From positions 22,790,001-22,854,000 of the forward strand of contig NC_030836.1 of the NCBI RefSeq assembly GCF_001704415.2: a stretch of DNA of 64,000 bases. The letters run 5' to 3'. The stretch comes from Capra hircus (lineage: Eukaryota > Chordata > Mammalia > Artiodactyla > Bovidae). Positions 10,301 through 20,250 of the stretch are shown here, one piece after another. The first letter of the stretch is position 1. Every line of letters starts with the position of its first letter. A model generated the notes under the pieces. The model was not told where the DNA came from. It worked only from the letters and a program-made list of their open reading frames with translations, and did not search any database. The position numbers and the translations under genes are program-made.

Positions 10301-10431
10301 TAACGATCCACAGACTGCCAGGTAAACATATAGGACAGGTACCATCACTGACTTGGAGTGAGCAGAGAAATGTCATAGAAAGTGTGACACTAAAGTCTAC
10401 AAACATAAGAGAAATACAAAGTACATATGAG

Positions 10432-11684
10432 GTCGCTAGTAAAGTAATCTCAAAATTCTGCAAGCCAGGCTTCAGCAATACGTGAACCGTGAACTTCCAG
10501 ATGTTCAAGCTGGTTTTAGAAAAGGCAGAGGAACCAGAGATCAAATTGACAACATCCGCTGGATCATGGAAAAAGCAAGAGAGTTCCAGAAAAACATCTA
10601 CTTCTGCTTTATTGACTATGTCAAAGCCTTTGACTGTGTGGATCACAATAAACTGTGGAAAATTCTGAAAGAGATGGGAATACCAGACCACCTGACCTGC
10701 CTCTTGAGAAACCTATGTGCAGGTCAGGAAGCAACAGTTAGAACTGGACATGGAACAACAGACTGGTTCCAAATAGGAAAAGGAGTAGGTCAAGGCTGTA
10801 TACTGTCACCCTGCTTATTTAACTTATATGCAGAGTATATCATGAGAAACGCTGGGCTGGAAGAAGCATAAGCTGGAATCAAGATTGCTGGGAGAAATAT
10901 CAATCACCTCAGATATGCAGATGACACCACCCTTATGGAAGAAAGTGAAGAGGAACTAAAAATCCTCTTGATGAAAGTGAAAGAGGAGAGTGAAAAAGTT
11001 GGCTTAAAGCTCAAGATTCAAAATGAAGATCATGGCATCTGGTCCCATCACTTCATGGGAAATAGATGAGGAATCAGTGGAAACAGTGTCAGACTTTATT
11101 TTTTGGGGCTCCAAGATCACTGCAGATGGTGATTGCAGCCATGAAATTAAAAGATGCTTACTCCTTGGATGTAAAATTATGACCAACCTAGACAGCATAC
11201 TCAAAAGCAGAGACCAACAAAGGTCTGTCTAGTCAAGGCTATGGTTTTTCCTGTGGTCATGTATGGATGTGAGAGTTGGACTGTGAAGAAAGCTGAGCAC
11301 CAAAGAATTGATGCTTTTGAACTGTGGTGCTGGAGAAGACTCTTGAGAGTGCCTTGGACTGCAAGCAGATCCAACCAGACCATCCTAAAGGAGACCAGTC
11401 CTGGGTGTTCATTGGAAGGAATGATGCTAAATCTGAAACTCCAGTACTTTGGCCACCTCATGCAAAGAGTTGACTCACTGGAAAAGACCCTGATGCTGGG
11501 AGGGATTGAGGGCAGGAGGAGAAGGGGACAACAGAGGATGAGATGATTGGATGGTATCACCGACTCGATGGACATGAGTCTGAGTGAACTCCGGGAGTTG
11601 GTGATGGACAGGGAGGCCTGGCGTGCTGCAATTCATGGGGCCGCAAAGAGCTGAACATGACTAAGCAACTGAACTGAACTGAAA
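10432..11684 (+). mobile_element. BovB, 5'-truncated (1.25 kb), moderately young
   Basis: Begins at CGCTAGTAAAGTAAT inside the RT region and ends with GAACTGAACTGA, the normal BovB 3' end. Close to consensus over long stretches. A second BovB 3' end begins about 24 bp downstream. Confidence 0.92.
10470..11625 (+). pseudogene. BovB reverse transcriptase, one stop and one frameshift
   Basis: RT motifs are well kept: FRKGRGTRDQID (about 10516-10551), FIDYVKAFD (about 10608-10634), GQGCILSPCLF (about 10789-10821) and RYADD (about 10912-10926). CAA to TAA at 10868-10870 gives an in-frame stop just before the YADD box, after which the same frame continues. A 2-base loss near 11022 then shifts the frame, and the C-terminus (11241-11546) is read in another frame. 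The N-terminal endonuclease is absent. Confidence 0.88.
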
Positions 11685-11707
11685 GGATGGATGCAAAAAT
11701 ATGAAAG

Positions 11708-11956
11708 TACTCCAGTACTTTGGCCACCTCATGCGAAGAGTTGACTCACTGGAAAAGACTCTGATGCTGGGAGGGATTGGGGGCAGGAGGAGAAGGGGAC
11801 GATAGAGGATGGGATGGCTAGATGGCATCACTGACTCGATGGACACAAGTCTGAGTGAACTCCGGGAGCTGGTGAGGGACAGGGAGGCCTGGAGTGCTGC
11901 TATTCATGGGGTCACAAAGAGTTGGACACGACTGAGCGACTGAACTGAACTGAACA
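11708..11956 (+). mobile_element. Second BovB 3' end in tandem
   Basis: Last ~250 bp of BovB from CTCCAGTACTTTGGCC to GACTGAACTGAACTGA, same orientation as the copy ending at 11684. The copies differ at many positions, so this is not a recent duplication. No clear TSD. Confidence 0.88.
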
Positions 11957-12042
11957 GAACTGATACTGGGAGACCTATGTATATGGCTAAAATATAAGGT
12001 TAAAGGAAAGAAAAGGCAAGACATGAGATACTAGAAGTGGTC

Positions 12043-12182
12043 AAGGGAACTCCACTTGATGCTCTGTGGTGACCTGAAGTCCACAAGGGCGAGGGTATAT
12101 GTATATGAGTGCCTGATTCATTTTAGCTGTACAGTATAAACTAAGACAACATTAAAAAGCAATTATACTCCAGTAAAAAATT
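12043..12182 (+). mobile_element. Artiodactyl L1 3' UTR fragment
   Basis: Contains the diagnostic end: ACTCCACTTGATGCTCTGTGG, the CTGTACAGTATAAAC block, and CAATTATACTCCAGTAAAA. Only the last ~140 bp are present. Confidence 0.7.
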
Positions 12183-12204
12183 ACTTTAGAAAAGAGTACC
12201 TACT

Positions 12205-12305
12205 TTAAAACGTTGCAGTGAGAGTTAAGTAAGTTCAAGTAGAAAACCACACATGCAAGTACCTGGCATAGAGTTAGCCCTCACTAAGTGTTAGACATTA
12301 TTTAC
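12205..12305 (+). repeat. MIR 3' end
   Basis: GTGAGAGTTAAGTAAGTTC, then TACCTGGCATAGAG and TCACTAAGTGTTAGACATTA, match the MIR 3' half in sense orientation. Confidence 0.65.
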
Positions 12306-13077
12306 TTTTTTTGTGGATGAAGGCTGGAAAGCATTAATCAAATGCTACTGTTCACTAAACTCTTCAGATGAAGAATTCCAAAAAAGGGGTGATAAGTGTC
12401 ATCCTTGGTAACATTTGTCTTCGGAGAGGTCCACTTTGCATTCCAATCTAATTTCAAAATGAGACAAATAGGACAATGTAGAAAAGCACAAAGATATGTC
12501 CAGTCTCTTTCCAAACAGCATGGTGGTACACACTTTTACAGTGCCTCTGGATTCAAGATGCTGCAACTCAACATCCTGCACTCAGACAGCAGACCTCACT
12601 TCTCTGAGAGTGGAAGATGGAGAGTTTCAGCTTCTTTGGCCCCTTTTGTAATTCAAGTGGAGGGGGGATGGGAAAGGAAGTCCATTCCTCCAGATTCTGA
12701 CTCATACTACAGAGAGCTATGGCAAAGAAGATTACAGTGAGCAAACTAGGGTTTAGGAGTCTCTGTTTTCTCTTTCAAAATTATGCAATTCTAGGGCTGG
12801 AAGCTGACCCAAGGGACACTCTCCAACTGAGGCTGCTGGACTTTCTGTTTAGCTGGAGGGAGGGTACTAGGTATTTTTGCAAAAACCCTTCTTGCAAATG
12901 GAGTTCAATCCAATCATTTTCACTTCTAGGACTAATGCAAAATCTACTGAAAACAAAAGGGTCCTGTGATTGCATGGAATTTTATCTTCTAAGCATCCTA
13001 CTGACATGTTGCCTTCATCTAGAAATACGTGGATATCTTTTGATGTAAAATGAGCAGGTCTCTGAAACTTCCATAGA
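12306..13077. other. No gene or recognised repeat
   Basis: Apparently single-copy. The open frames at 12396-12740 (114 codons) and 12719-13048 overlap each other in different frames and show no domain or compositional protein character. Confidence 0.5.
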
Positions 13078-13090
13078 TAATTTTATCTAT

Positions 13091-13296
13091 GGGCTTCCCT
13101 GGTGGCTCAGAGGTTAAAGCGTCTGGCTGCAATGCAGGAGACCTGGGTTCGATCCCTGGGTGGGGAAGATCCCCTAGAGAAGGAAATGGCAATCCACTCC
13201 AGTATTATTGCCTGGAGAATCCCATGGGTGGAGGAACCTGGTGGGCTACAGTCCATGGGGTTGCAAAGAGTCAGACACGACTGAGCAACTTCTCTC
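13091..13296 (+). mobile_element. Bov-tA SINE, near consensus, 13-bp TSD
   Basis: Complete SINE from GGGCTTCCCTGGTGGCTCAG to GACTGAGCAACTTC. The Pol III B box GGTTCGATCCC (about 13147-13157) is intact. Exact TSD TAATTTTATCTAT at 13078-13090 and 13297-13309. Confidence 0.95.
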
Positions 13297-13309
13297 TAAT
13301 TTTATCTAT

Positions 13310-14253
13310 CATTTGATTGAAAGTTACTTTCATTTCCATTTGGATAGAGATCCTTGGAATTCCTGGTAAGTACTATGAATGTCTGTTCTTCTTACTCATG
13401 GATGAATGGAATCTGGCTTTAAAAGCCCAGAATTCCCAATAGAAACAATACTTCCAGTGTCTGAAAGCAAAGAAATATTATTTCTGATCTGACATGTCTG
13501 TTCACTGTTCTCTAAGCAGAATTCCTCAGGAGAACTCTGGTTCATCTCTAAGATAAGCCTGATTGTTATGTGTTCTACAAAAATGCTTTCAGGTAAAAAA
13601 TAATAATAATCACCTCTATTAACAGAACTTGTCTCCAGGTGAGCATCCACTCTGTCTTTCTTTCTTGCAGAGCATCCTGAGTCTTCTCTACTTCACCCAC
13701 ACCCCAGGTACACCTTTCTTGTCTAGAGATGGCTCTTAAATATTATCAGCCTTCATAACCTTTAAGGTAGGGCTTTTATCCAACCCACTTCACCTTTTTA
13801 AAAATCTTTCTAGACAGGTAGTAACTTGATATTCAATTGAGAAATAGCAAATTGCCACTGTAGAAACAATCAGGGGATTGGAAATAAACAATTCACATTT
13901 TAATTGAAATGCAATTACCTAAAAGTTCTCTAATTGACAAGTTATTGATCTCCCAAAGATACTATTAAAATTATCATTACTTAAGTTTAGGCAAAAGTAC
14001 TTCATAAGAAACAAAGCCAAGTTAAAAGCGATTTATAATTAAGAATCAAGACCAGCAGTAATTAAAAGCCATAACCACTTGAAGTACCTGTATTATTCAG
14101 TGAACAATCCTTCCCTCAAATTCTAAGACTTTTGTGTGAATTGTGAAGTTTTTCAATATGGCCTGGACTTTGGTGGTAACCAGATATCTCCGTAGAATAG
14201 TGAATTGATTCTTGAATAAATTTGAGAAATGTTTAACTATACAATAGGAACAT
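13310..14253. other. No gene or recognised repeat
   Basis: AT-rich apparently single-copy DNA. The 84-codon minus frame at 13396-13650 has no recognisable domain. Confidence 0.5.
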
Positions 14254-14263
14254 AGGCATTAGT

Positions 14264-14660
14264 TATTGTTCCGTCCCTCAGTCATGTCCGACTCTTTGCG
14301 ATCCTGTAGATTTCAGCACACTAAGCTTCCCTGTCCTTCACAAATTTCCGGGAGTACTCAAACTCATGTCCATTGAGTTAGTGATGCTATTCAAGCATCT
14401 CATCCTCTGTTGATCCCTTCTCCTCCCACCTTCAATTTTTCTCAGCTTTAGGTTCTTTTCCAATGAGTTGGCTCTTCGCATCAAGTGGTCAAAGTATTGG
14501 AGCTTCAGCATCAGTCCTTCCAATGAATATTCAGAATTGATTTCCTTTAGGATTGACTGGTTTAATCTCCTTGCAGACCAAGGAACTCTCAAGAGTCTTC
14601 TCCAACACCATAGTTCAAAAGCATCAATTCTTCAGCATTCAGTTTATATCATTGTACAGG
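14264..14660 (-). mobile_element. BovB 3' end with 10-bp TSD
   Basis: About 400 bp of the BovB 3' end on the minus strand (GTCATGTCCGACTCTTTGCG at the left). The frame fragment 14338-14592 encodes the C-terminal RVPWSARRLNQSILKE region. Exact TSD AGGCATTAGT at 14254-14263 and 14661-14670. It belongs to the more diverged BovB class. Confidence 0.92.
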
Positions 14661-14670
14661 AGGCATTAGT

Positions 14671-15479
14671 AATCCACAATAAATATTTTAGTATGTTTGT
14701 TCCTAATAGGCTTCACTCAATGCAATTGAAGACAATTCCATTGCCAGTGGTTTTACTTTTAGTCTACTAGGAAGCTTGCCAGAGGGACTTCAAATACATT
14801 TAGGGAATCTCTGTCCCAGAGATATTTTCAAACTGTCTTTACTGGTGTCTTAAATGCTGCAATGGGGCTTACTGGAAAAACAGAGTGGGTAGAGAAGCCT
14901 CTTATTGCTTCTCAGCTTTACCCAGACCAACTCTGCTTTCATTAGACAGAAACACAAGAGTTCCAGGTGATCCGCATTCGTCTATTGCAGTGGTCCTCCC
15001 TCTAACCACACCAAAGTGCCCTGTTATAAACAAGCCTTCTGTAAGGCTTACTTTACTGATTTCCTGAAATGAAATTTAAAATAGACACTACCTACATAGA
15101 CAACCTTGAAGAAATCAACATAAACTCTAAACTAAAGATATAAATTAATTTACCTTAAAAAACACATATCAATACGTAAAAGGCTAAGCATGGCTACTTT
15201 AGGAAAGATATTAAAGCAGTCAGATACTTGCCCTGATAAATATATATTTATGCATAATAGGCCAATATGCAACTGATTTACTTTCCACACTTTTCCCTAC
15301 AGTTGATATTTCAAAATAAGACTGAAATGTGCACCTCTCAAACAATCAATCAAAATCACCAGGAATGTGACAACTGCAAACGCAAAATAATCCAGGTGTA
15401 ATTCTCCAGAGCCACAGGTAACACAAGCAGCACTGCCATCACTGGCACGCATTTCCAAGAGAAATTAGAGCCCTTCTTT
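14671..15479. other. No gene or recognised repeat
   Basis: Single-copy-like sequence, AT-rich to the right of 15060. No element recognised. Confidence 0.5.
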
Positions 15480-15665
15480 TGCGCCAGGGACTGTTCTGAG
15501 CACAGTATTGACTCATTTAATTCTCGTGACATTTTGAGATAGGTACTGTTACTATTTCCAAATCACAGCTAAGAAAACCACGGGACAGAAGGCTTAAGTA
15601 CCTTGGCCATCATCACACACAGCTAAGAGCAGGATCTGTGATTCAAAGCCAGAATGGTTGATTTT
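15480..15665 (-). repeat. MIR SINE
   Basis: Reverse complement of MIR: GGACTGTTCTGAGCACAG, ACTCATTTAATTCTCGTGAC, a GATAGGTACTGTTACTATT block and CACACAGCTAAGAGCAGGAT appear in the expected order. Confidence 0.8.
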
Positions 15666-15745
15666 AACCCTTTCGTTATGTCTCCTAGTCAGCCATTCCT
15701 GAAGCTCCCGAGAAAACAAACCAGTACACTCTTCTCCCAGTTACC

Positions 15746-15772
15746 CTGCTGCTGCTGCTGCTGCTGCTGCTG
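15746..15772. repeat. (CTG)9 microsatellite
   Basis: Nine uninterrupted CTG units at the 3' tail of the BOV-A2 element (CAG on the SINE sense strand). Shorter CAG/CTG runs mark BOV-A2 tails at about 26400, 32575 and 33970. Confidence 0.95.
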
Positions 15773-16056
15773 AGTCGCTTCAGTCGTGTCCAACTCTGTG
15801 CGACCCCACAGATGGCAGCCTACTAGGCTCCCCTGTCCCTGGGATTCTCCAGGCAAGAGCACTGGAGTGGGTTGCCATTTCTTTCTCCAATGCATGAAAG
15901 TGAAAAGCGAAAGTGAAAAGCGAAAGTGAAAAGCGAGTGAAGTCACTCAGTCGTGCCCAACTCTTAGCGACCCCATGGACTGCAGCCTACCAGGCTCCTC
16001 CATCCATGGGATTTCCCAGGCAAGAGTGCCGGAGTGGGGTGCCGTTGCCTTCTCCG
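15748..16056 (-). mobile_element. BOV-A2 dimeric SINE with 12-bp TSD
   Basis: Two Bov-A monomers in minus orientation: GTCGCTTCAGTCGTG at the left and GTCACTCAGTCGTGC in the middle, joined by a GAAAGTGAAAAGC linker present three times. A (CTG)9 run forms its 3' tail on the left. Exact TSD CCCAGTTACCCT at 15736-15747 and 16057-16068. Confidence 0.95.
15896..15934 (+). promoter_or_regulatory. Triplicated ISRE/IRF-like motif in BOV-A2 linker
   Basis: Three tandem copies of the 13-mer GAAAGTGAAAAGC. Each contains GAAANNGAAA, the core bound by interferon regulatory factors. Binding is inferred only. Confidence 0.55.
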
Positions 16057-16068
16057 CCCAGTTACCCT

Positions 16069-16939
16069 AGTTGTTGTATTTCTAGAAAATGCAGTGCATG
16101 TTAAAATTGTGTAATGAATGCTACTAATATGCAAAATAAACGGGGTTTTAGGCTCAGATATTTCCACATTAATCTTTTATCTACATCAGTATCTGGGGAG
16201 ATATTCATACCCATCACACAGGATATGGGACAAGTCTTCACTGTCTAAAACCGTCATCTTCTGCACTGGAGGACATCTGCATCTCCAGCTCCTGCTTGCT
16301 AAATAACAAGGGTACCCCCTCTAGCTACTATGAGAACCCATAGATTTCCAAGACTGCCCCTAGTGGCAGGTTCTCCTCCTGCTGATTATTAACATCAAAT
16401 CCTGTTGCCTGGAACCTCAGGGGACATCTTACTCTCTCTCCCAGTTTAACCAGATCAGCTCTCCTTTTATCCATTTTATGCACTGGAGTTTTAGGCAAGA
16501 TTTAGCCTGGGAAAGTATGATCCTTTTGCTACTTAAAGTTTTGAAACTGTTGCTTCAGATTAAGACTCATTCTTCATCTCTTTTCACTGAGCATGACAGA
16601 AAAACCTATCTGTGGTCCCCACCATCTGCTCTAGTCCTCTGTCGCTCCAGGGCAACACAGTGCTAATGCCCCAGTCCCCTGTCACTACAAGGAACTGAAG
16701 TGACAGACTCCAGGCACAGCTGGAGAACTCAGCCCCTGATGCTGCTTGCTGTCTCTCTGCTCTGACTGATGTATACTGGACATGTGTACCCCTCATGACT
16801 TCAGCTGATTGGATGCCACGTCTGGTCCATGGAACCTCAGTCGTCCTCTGTGATGCTGTGACCCTGCTCTGTTACCAGGGTTTCCAGCTGGAGGGCGTGC
16901 ACTAGACTGGAAGCAAAACACAAGCCCATTATTTCTAAG
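16069..16939. other. No gene or recognised repeat
   Basis: Apparently single-copy, relatively less AT-rich from 16350 to 16900. Overlapping short frames on both strands (16478-16666 plus, 16584-16796 minus) lack protein character. Confidence 0.45.
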
Positions 16940-17075
16940 AGTCTTGAATTAGGAATTCGGAGACACAGTTCTCTGCCCCTAATTAGTTGTGTGGCCTTGA
17001 GTAAAGTGTCCCCCCACCTCTCTCTGGCCTTCAGACTCTTCAGGTGTAAAATGACAATGGATTTCAAGATTCCCA
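16940..17075 (+). repeat. MIR SINE core
   Basis: TTAGTTGTGTGGCCTTGAG, then CTTCAGACTCTTCAGGTGT and AAAATGACAATGG match the MIR core in sense orientation. Confidence 0.75.
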
Positions 17076-17639
17076 GAGCCTTTTTCATCTCTGACCCTCT
17101 CTGTTTCTCCGACTCTCACTGTCAATTGTGGGTAGAAAGGCAGTGTGCACAGCTCCAAGGCAAGGTCAGCTGCACAACAGGCTGAAGATGAGCAAGAAAT
17201 ACTTTTCTGGGGCTGTGGTTGCATTTATTACACACAAGTAAGCTACCAGAAGCATCAGAAGGAGACGAGAAGATAGCTGCTTGAAGGAATGGATGGAATG
17301 GTATGAACAACAGTTATGATAACAATGCTTGAAGGGAAATGTGCTTTAGAAGGAGCTTGTGCCTGGATTTTATTGTCTGCTCATCCAGGGCATCCTCCTT
17401 ATAACAGAACATCGTCTGTGAGGCTGCCCGAGGAATTTTAAAAGAAAGTGAAGACAGAAGAAAAACTTGGGGCAGGAGAGAGTTTTATAAGATGTTGACT
17501 GAAATGTCAAGTGTTGCTTTTCAGAAAGAAAATGAAAATACTATAACAAGCTCAGGACAGATGCCAAATGCTCTTGTCTGGAGACGGATGGGCAAATTTC
17601 ACAGAAAATTAGGGGCTGAGTTTCCAGTGAGTCATTAGC
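17076..17639. other. No gene or recognised repeat
   Basis: Apparently single-copy. Three overlapping short minus and plus frames at 16979-17310 have no domain and partly overlap the MIR. Confidence 0.45.
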
Positions 17640-17830
17640 ATGTGACTTATTAACAGGTCAGGGCTCAGAGTGGAAGCTTCCAATTTGAGTGCCAGCTCAG
17701 TGTCTTACTAATTGCATGATTTTGAGCACATTACATAATTATTGGGGGGGTCTCAGTTTACTCATCAACACATTATTATTGCCAGTATTTTCTATTATTA
17801 GCTGCTGATATTTTTATCAGAACTGTTTTC
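17640..17830 (+). repeat. MIR SINE
   Basis: GAGTGCCAGCTCAGTGTC, then a TTTTGAGCACATTACATAATT block and TCTCAGTTTACTCATCAACA follow the MIR order. A G7 run at about 17743-17749 interrupts it. Confidence 0.65.
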
Positions 17831-17994
17831 GAAGTTTAAATAGCAGTAGGAGTTTTAATATCTGAAACAGATGAAGGAGGAGCTGCTTCAGACCCCTGCT
17901 CCCTCCTTTCCACTGATCCCCAAGGCGGCACCTGGGTGATGTTTGCAAACTATCAAATTTCATCTTCGCTAAGACTTCTTCCATTTTAAAGTAC

Positions 17995-18130
17995 GCTCTT
18001 TCATGTATTCCACAAGTATGTACGGTAAACCTCACCTGCACCAGACAGTGCTAGGCACTGCGTATATTGAGATAATTGTGCCATCACAACAGCCTTCCAG
18101 AGTTTAGTCTGATACAAATGACAGAACAGT
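17995..18130 (-). repeat. L2-like fragment
   Basis: Reverse of the L2 3' end: CAGTGCTAGGCACTGCG, a GTGCCATCACAACAG block and AGAGTTTAGTCTGATAC. Confidence 0.45.
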
Positions 18131-19245
18131 TTTCCTATTTTGACATATGATTAATCCATTTTCACTGCTGGACTGAGAGAGGTTCACCACCATGCCCCAG
18201 AAGGGCAGGCAGAAGAGAGGTCTCTGGGCATGGACACTATAGTACTCTTAATTGTACTCTATAGTACAATGAATCTAATTTTATATGGATTTTAGAAAAT
18301 TACTCAGCAAATTAATTCTTGGTGAATATTTTAAGGAATCTTTTTTTTTTTTTTTCTGCAGTCTATCTTAAATGGTACTCAAACTGTCACCCTATGCAGG
18401 GAAAATTGTTTCATAAGAACTATGATGAAGTTTTAATCTTTGGTAACTTTGGAGAGTTTTTTACCTTTGGCAACTTTGTAGAATTTTTCTATAGTGGTAG
18501 GAAAGGAGGTGAAGCATACAACTTTCAAAATTGTGCCCAGTTTGAGTCTCAGGGAAAAGGTACACTTGCCTATAATAGTAGATGAGGACAGTTTCTTGGA
18601 CACATGTGAGAAAAAGCGGTCCCTTAATGCTAAGAAGAGAAATCATTACCTTTGACCAAATACTCAGCTTCTGATTGTACCATTCTCCCTTAAATTCACA
18701 AAGCCATAAACCTTGCTAAAATAACGCATTGCATTTGACAACTATTTAGGCTAGGCTATGGAGAAAGAATGCTTATCAGTATCCATGAGGATTTAATAAG
18801 TAGATTCCTTCACATGAAAGTGGGCTAAAATTCCAAAATGGAGCCCAGCGATGTCTGCTACCTTCCTAGTTATGCATATTTGGCCCAGTATGTTCCTCTT
18901 TTATTTAATTCCAATTCTATGAATCTACACACTGAACAAAGTTCCATGGCTTTATGTAATGAAATTCTCCTATTTGAACTGAGATGGCCATCCCCTTATT
19001 AGTCTTTTAAATCCAGAAGACTTACCTACACACCACACTGACAGACAGGTGAAACAAGCCACAGAAAGCAGCCAGCATTCTAGAAAGACACCCCTCAGTT
19101 TTCCTGGCTTACTCTCAGCTCCTGTATTTGGCTCTGCTTCTCTGCTTTCCTAACGTTCTCCAACCCTTAGGAATATGCCATGGGGATCTTTTTAGCGTTG
19201 TGGTCTTCACTTTATACTTGGCATCCAATGGACCTCTGGACCGTG
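18131..19245. other. No gene or recognised repeat; poly(T) run
   Basis: Single-copy-like. A T run at about 18343-18356 may be a minus-strand retroposon tail, but nothing recognisable is attached. The frame 18319-18585 across it contains a short FGNFGEFFTFGNFVEFF duplication and is probably chance. Confidence 0.45.
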
Positions 19246-19462
19246 CCCCATGCTCAGTCGCTCAGCTGTGTCGAGCTCTTTGCAACCCTACAAACTATAG
19301 CCCACCAGGCTCCTCTCTGCATGAGATTTTCCAGGCAAACCTGGAGCAGGTTGCCATTTCCTTCTCCAGGGAAATTTCCCCATCCAGGGATCAAATCCAT
19401 AGCCCCCCGTGTCTCCTGCATTGGCAGGAGGATTCTTTACCATTGAGCCACCTGGGAAGCCA
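19246..19462 (-). mobile_element. Bov-tA SINE
   Basis: Minus-strand SINE: CTCAGTCGCTCAGCTGTG at the left, CTTCTCCAGGGAAATTTCC in the middle, and the GAGCCACCTGGGAAGCC head at the right. Moderately diverged. Confidence 0.9.
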
Positions 19463-20049
19463 TATTAGCTGAAAAAATCCTGGAACAGAATTGTGAACAG
19501 AAGTCGTCTATCTTCAAATCATCTCCCACTGCTTCTTTGTTTTGTTTCCTCAGGTAAGATGCTTAAAATCCATGTGCCTCTGTTTCCTCTGCTTCTAATT
19601 GGTGCTGATAATGGCACTGACCCTTGAATATGTTAAGAATTAAGAGATTTTATAGTTAAAAGTTCACAAGATAGATCCTAGCTCATAGTGATTATTTAAT
19701 CAATGTTAACCTGCTGCTGCTGTCAAGGCCAGCCTACCAACAATGGGTGGGGGACTGAAAGCTTGTATTAGTGTTTCCTAAGGTGTTCTGAAGAACTTTG
19801 ATTCCAGGAGTATTTAATAGGTTTTATGTCAGGGAAAGATCTGGCATTCTAGGTAAAAATTCTAAGATAAAGTTACATTGATTTGCTAAATCCAGAAACT
19901 TTATCAAGAAGTGTGCTATTCCCGATGCTTAAAAAAGAAATTTAACAGTTAAAACTGAATTGTCACAAGGGCTGAGTATTAATCGGATATTGGATACTGA
20001 TAACTTCTAGAGTGGTTTCATATTTCATACCTTAACCTCTAGCAAATTA
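19463..20049. other. No gene or recognised repeat
   Basis: Single-copy-like sequence with no long frames. Confidence 0.45.
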
Positions 20050-20250
20050 TTGAAGAATTGCTTGGTACCAGGCATTGCACATTGCTTATTCAAACACATT
20101 TTCTTACTTTTTATATCTACACTTGAAGACAAGAATTATTCTTACTTGACAGATGAGGAAAATATGGCTTGGAAAAGATAGATGGTGTGCGGCACTGAAT
20201 TCAAACCCAGAGCTTCTGCCTCTGATCTAGTCTTCATCCACTGGACTATT
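20050..20250 (-). repeat. MIR SINE
   Basis: TACCAGGCATTGCAC, ACTTGACAGATGAGGAAAAT and CAAACCCAGAGCTTCTGCC occur in reverse MIR order. Confidence 0.75.

Noticed and set aside
10263..10691. 142-codon minus-strand open frame
   Set aside because: Antisense to the BovB RT at its start and continuing into L2-like DNA; no protein signature.
12396..13048. Two overlapping plus-strand frames of 114 and 109 codons
   Set aside because: Different frames, no domain, an opposing minus frame over the same region, no splice or promoter context. Chance open frames are expected in 64 kb.
13147..13157. tRNA gene (intact B box GGTTCGATCCC)
   Set aside because: The A/B boxes belong to tRNA-Glu-derived Bov-tA SINEs; there is no cloverleaf-length tRNA or acceptor stem. 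The same applies to the copy at 63082 and the CHR SINE at 60863.
15689..15946. 85-codon minus frame with a polyglutamine run
   Set aside because: It is the (CTG)9 tail of a BOV-A2 SINE read antisense, not a coding polyQ tract.
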